Shown piece by piece: positions 60,957 to 64,000 of a stretch of DNA of 64,000 bases. The notes beneath the pieces were generated by a model that ran no database searches, was not told the DNA's origin, and was given only the letters and a program-made list of their open reading frames with translations. How positions within the stretch are numbered: position 1 is the stretch's first letter; each line of letters starts with the position of its first letter. Position numbers and translations under genes: made by a program. The stretch comes from G965200765 sp965200765 (GTDB lineage: Bacteria; Pseudomonadota; Gammaproteobacteria; Arenicellales; JAJDZL01): assembly GCA_965200765.1 (NCBI GenBank), contig OZ241380.1, positions 1,922,001-1,986,000 on the forward strand, in the 5' to 3' direction.

Positions 60957-61145
60957 GCCAATTCTCTTCCATGAGACTGTCACCGCTTCTATATTCTGGC
61001 GGGAACCTGAATCGATTTAAATCACAAGAAATTCGTAAAAAATACAGTATTCAATCAAAATTTTTACATGGAACCCAAATGTAGTCTCTTTTTCCAAGAC
61101 TATGCTTTAGTCACTCTGAGAACAATTTGGCAAACAAAGTGTCGC

Positions 61146-61175
61146 TTTATATCACTTACCCCCCCCCCATGTCAA
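61146..61175 (-). promoter_or_regulatory. Autotransporter promoter with a G10 tract in the spacer
   Basis: On the minus strand a consensus -35 TTGACA (61175-61170) and a -10 TATAAA (61151-61146) are separated by an 18-base spacer TGGGGGGGGGGTAAGTGA. Ten consecutive G residues (plus-strand C at 61159-61168) fill the spacer, so slippage of the tract would change spacer length around the 17-base optimum. The predicted start is near 61139, leaving a leader of about 180 bases. Confidence 0.8.
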
Positions 61176-61486
61176 GTTAATTTTTTCCAAATTCTGAAAA
61201 ATTCAGGTCGTTTTTGTATTTTTTATGTATTTAATTTGCATTAAGAGACCTGAATCAGCATATGATCAACGGCAGCTTGCGGCCCCCGACGAAGGCTTTT
61301 TTCACCACAACATCCAAACAGAAATTTGGAGCTTCAGGATTTCGTGTGACAAATTCCCATGGTTCCGGGATGCTCACTATAAGAATCCTATGAAATCAGC
61401 TTCTCGGACCAAGCGTTGCCAATCCTCAGCCGAACAACGTTAAAATCTCCGAAACCTTGCGTTTTGAACATTTCATAGCCATTCGA
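61176..61486. other. Intergenic stretch upstream of the autotransporter promoter
   Basis: The sequence is AT-rich near the promoter, then mixed. A 72-codon plus-strand frame (61225-61443) is not credible. Parts may be decayed autotransporter DNA, but I could align only 61487-61608. Confidence 0.35.
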
Positions 61487-61608
61487 ACCGACATGGACAT
61501 TCGTTCCAAACGCCAATCCTTGCACCTGATTGGTTCCCTTGTCCAATTGCAAGCAGGCCTATGAATTCATCCCGGTGCCGGCGTATTGCACTGCTCCGGT
61601 GGAATTCC
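61487..61608 (-). pseudogene. Fragment of a second autotransporter gene
   Basis: These 122 bases align without gaps to 57555-57676 inside the intact autotransporter, with 107 identical positions by hand count (about 88%). The minus-strand translation NSTGAVQYAGTGMNS, then a stop, then QVQGLAFGTNVHVG, matches the start of the beta-barrel. It lies between the intact autotransporter's promoter and the coupling-protein gene, so a paralogue was probably destroyed here. Confidence 0.9.
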
Positions 61609-61616
61609 TGTCTTGT

Positions 61617-63887
61617 TCATTTTGCCCAGTCATCGTCGAATGTAAAGAACCGAAAACAAGCTCTGTGTTCATTTGTGAATTGAATTGAGTTTCCCAGGTA
61701 ATTCAATACTTTGATTTCATCAAACATATTTTTGACACGCTCCAACAACGCGTGATCCGGAAAGATGTAGTAGATTTCATCCCAAAGCCTCTGTTTTCGG
61801 CTTTCCAGATGTGCGACGATGATCTTGTGATATCGAGGGACGTCTTTGGCCGTACGTTCCAGTTCCACAGCAACGACCGTACCATCTGGCTTCGTTGCGA
61901 TTGCATCCGGATAGTTTTCGCCTTTGACGATTTTTCGTCCAAGCGAACCTTTTCTCCAGCAGGTCCAACCAGTGCGCTCCGCAACAATACGCAAACGCTG
62001 TTGATCAAGGTGATGCTCCAAAGAGGTTGGATTAACCCTGTTTTTCAAGAATTTCTGAACAGGCAGCATTGGTTTGACTTGATCCCGGACCATCTCAATG
62101 CCCGCGGCCCGGATCCCGAACACTTCAATATTGATGCCGTAATTGGACCGCACTGTATGCTTGCTGATTGCATTGCACGATTCCAGACCGGTTACCAATT
62201 CGCGGATTTCTTCTCTCGAAAGTTGAGGAAGCAGTTCGGCAACAATATTTTCATGTGTCCACGCTACATCGTACAACAAGCCAAGAATTCTGATTTCGGG
62301 GTCGCACTCTGGCCCGGCCAAATCTGTGGTTGACAGAAACAAACCATTTTCCTTGTTCGGCAGAGAAGCAATACGTTCAAGCAAAGTGTTTGTTGAAGTC
62401 TCAACCTGTTTCGCAGATTCAGGTTTCAGTTCAATTTTGTCTACTACAATTGGGGACGCAAATGCAATTCTTGCCACTCCTGCTCCGATACACACAGCCG
62501 CACCATTCGGCAGACTCAGTACTGTGTTTTTGTCAATCAGGTTGCGTGTGTTTACAACACTCGTACTAATATCAGATTCAATTTCTACCAGTTCAGGATT
62601 TCGTTTGCTGGTCAGATGCTTCTGATATGCAGGAATTGTCCCTGTCTGATTGGAAATCCATGCAGCAGTGTTCTCATCCGAAGGACGGTACAACCACTTC
62701 AACGGAGTTGTATCAGTTACGGTCGTTTGTACTGAATCCGGAGGTAAGTCGGCACCACACTGTTTGAAATCTCCAAGCGACTGATGCGCAAGCAAAATGT
62801 TGCAAGCTTTGTCCCGGATTGTTCCCAAGGCGTTGACAGCGGGTGCACTCAGCAGGTATTTGAATTCGTCCAGGAATATTGAAGCGTGACGATCCGGGTT
62901 GACTCTTTGCTCAATCAATTGAATCAGTCGTACAAAGATCAATTTCTGCAAATAGACGACAGGTTCATTTCTGGTCGACCCTACTATGTAAATACAACCG
63001 CCTTGTTCAAGCGGTGCCGCCAAGTCGATTCCTTCCCTGGTTCGTACACAGGGTACATTGGAAATTTCATCGAGGTGCGCCAGGAACCCCTGAGCAGATT
63101 GCAAAACTTCTTTGCTCAGTTTGCTTCTGACGGTTGCCGGAAGTTCACTTAGACCCAGTGAGTCGCGATTTGCAATTACAGCGGTTTGTCGTGCTGCTTC
63201 ACGATCGCCCAAACGATAAAAATCGGCTGCTTCGCCTTTTCTGCTTAATTGAAAAGCAGCATAAAACATTTCCGAAATATCTGTTTCTGACGCATGCAAG
63301 AGAGGATTCAGCTGAGGTGTGTGTTCCTGAAGGTTGACAAAATGAAATGGAACATGCGCTTTCTTGCAAGCATTCCAGAATACTGATGGAGCCCATTCAT
63401 CTCGTTTGGGGTCGAAAATGTAAACTGCATCACCGTACAAAAGCGACTGACTCAGTGCAACGGCCGCCTGAACACCTTTGCCGGAACCCGGTGGCCCCAT
63501 AATTTGAACATGGCTACGTTTCCAAACTGAACGATCAATCGTTACCGATTCTCCTTTCTCATCAATCCCCAGAAATACAGATTCAGCTTGTCGGGCATGA
63601 TCGAATTCATTTGCATGATTGACTTCCGATTGCACAGACAGCTTTTCTTTTATCGTACGAATATCTGTATGACGTTCGTCACGCCGTACGTTTAGTAACT
63701 TCTCATCCAAATAGTTTGAAAGCAGAGGTTCAATTTTTCTGCCGATGTAGAATGCCACGATCAAACCGATGGCAATCCCTGACGCAATGGCTATCCAAAG
63801 TCCTGTTACCAAAGATTCGTCCAGAAAATTGTGCTGAATAGCGGAGATGGTCAGGAACCCAAGAAAGATTGCCAAAGCGATTGGCAA
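61617..63887 (-). CDS. TraD/VirD4-like conjugative coupling ATPase with C-terminal nuclease-like domain
   Basis: The frame has 756 codons from TTG. Two N-terminal transmembrane helices (ALAIFLGFLTISAI and WIAIASGIAIGLIVAFYIG) precede a type IV coupling-protein ATPase: Walker A VQIMGPPGSGKGVQAAV, Walker B-like AVYIFDPKRDEW and HASIFLDEFKYLLSAPAVNAL, with NILLAHQSLGDFKQCG. Residues about 600-756 look like a replication-relaxation/PD-(D/E)XK-type domain (GENYPDAIATKPDGTVVAVELERTAKDVPRYHKII). Coupling proteins deliver relaxase-bound DNA to a secretion channel. The frame starts only 14 bases from the transposon-like terminus at 63901, so its true N terminus may be truncated. Confidence 0.8.
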   Translation of the reverse strand: MPIALAIFLGFLTISAIQHNFLDESLVTGLWIAIASGIAIGLIVAFYIGRKIEPLLSNYLDEKLLNVRRDERHTDIRTIKEKLSVQSEVNHANEFDHARQAESVFLGIDEKGESVTIDRSVWKRSHVQIMGPPGSGKGVQAAVALSQSLLYGDAVYIFDPKRDEWAPSVFWNACKKAHVPFHFVNLQEHTPQLNPLLHASETDISEMFYAAFQLSRKGEAADFYRLGDREAARQTAVIANRDSLGLSELPATVRSKLSKEVLQSAQGFLAHLDEISNVPCVRTREGIDLAAPLEQGGCIYIVGSTRNEPVVYLQKLIFVRLIQLIEQRVNPDRHASIFLDEFKYLLSAPAVNALGTIRDKACNILLAHQSLGDFKQCGADLPPDSVQTTVTDTTPLKWLYRPSDENTAAWISNQTGTIPAYQKHLTSKRNPELVEIESDISTSVVNTRNLIDKNTVLSLPNGAAVCIGAGVARIAFASPIVVDKIELKPESAKQVETSTNTLLERIASLPNKENGLFLSTTDLAGPECDPEIRILGLLYDVAWTHENIVAELLPQLSREEIRELVTGLESCNAISKHTVRSNYGINIEVFGIRAAGIEMVRDQVKPMLPVQKFLKNRVNPTSLEHHLDQQRLRIVAERTGWTCWRKGSLGRKIVKGENYPDAIATKPDGTVVAVELERTAKDVPRYHKIIVAHLESRKQRLWDEIYYIFPDHALLERVKNMFDEIKVLNYLGNSIQFTNEHRACFRFFTFDDDWAK

Positions 63888-63900
63888 GTATCCAAATAAA

Positions 63901-64000
63901 GGGAATTATATACATTCTACACCATTCTCTGATTTTTAGAAAAAACTTGCAATTTCATTGAAAATGGTGTATATTGTTCCATATATCAATAATCAACGAG
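63901..64000 (+). mobile_element. Probable left end of a second element with the tnpB-type terminus (runs off the window)
   Basis: The sequence at 63901 starts GGGAATTATATACA exactly like the termini of the tnpB element and matches 19 of the 24 terminal bases. The preceding eight bases are CAAATAAA, a possible target site. Internally ACACCATT (63920-63927) recurs inverted as AATGGTGT near 63963. An outward TATAAT lies on the minus strand and could drive the coupling-protein gene. The other end would be beyond 64000. Confidence 0.5.

Noticed and set aside
1..64000. CRISPR arrays or cas genes
   Set aside because: No regularly spaced direct repeats with unique spacers were found. The only tandem repeats are the two 21-base coding repeats, which have no spacers.

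Overview
The window reads as a chromosome segment of an uncultured proteobacterium, most likely a gammaproteobacterium. The evidence is synteny: tpiA-secG-tRNA-Leu-nuoA, mreBCD-mrdA-rodA-mltB-rlpA-lipB, and gatCAB divergent from mreB. These arrangements also occur in betaproteobacteria, so the class is an inference. Base composition is moderate to AT-rich, except for a visibly GC-richer iron-binding protein gene near 22.3-23.3 kb.

Layout. 1-6.3 kb holds respiratory complex I genes nuoA-F (nuoF runs off the left edge), a Cache-domain protein, tRNA-Leu, secG and tpiA. 6.5-9.2 kb is an inserted pair: a DNA methyltransferase coupled to an AlbA_2/HATPase protein. 9.6-17.4 kb is the lipoyl/cell-shape operon, with mrdA (PBP2) broken by a frameshift. 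17.5-21 kb is gatCAB. 21-22 kb has two nearly identical tRNA-Arg genes in inverted orientation around an SRAP (yedK) gene. 22.3-28.7 kb is a Fur-controlled iron region, with two near-consensus Fur boxes that each cover a promoter -10. 29.2-32.4 kb is a type II restriction-modification locus beside a decayed methylase. 32.9-40.7 kb is an IclR-controlled peptide ABC transporter plus gamma-glutamyltransferase operon. 42.2-46.5 kb is a compact bacterial microcompartment operon: aldehyde dehydrogenase, two permuted tandem-BMC proteins, one BMC-H, one vertex protein with an extra C-terminal HTH-like domain, and a small accessory protein. It has no recognisable signature enzyme. 47.1-49.4 kb is an RloA-like ATPase with a degenerate RloB stub and an MT-A70 methyltransferase. 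49.5-54.3 kb is a polar amino acid ABC transporter with an orphan sarcosine-oxidase-beta-like flavoenzyme. 55-56.4 kb is a tnpB element bounded by perfect 24-bp inverted repeats and 8-bp direct repeats. 56.8-61.2 kb is a large autotransporter whose promoter spacer contains a G10 tract. 61.5-64 kb holds a fragment of a second autotransporter, a TraD/VirD4-like coupling protein, and a further copy of the tnpB-element terminus at 63901.

How it fits together. Conserved housekeeping blocks alternate with accessory islands: three defence-like loci, a microcompartment, nutrient uptake and mobile DNA. The signals most worth a second look are the homopolymer-in-spacer promoter of the autotransporter, the tnpB-only element with terminal inverted repeats and a target duplication, and the minimal microcompartment with an HTH-fused vertex protein.
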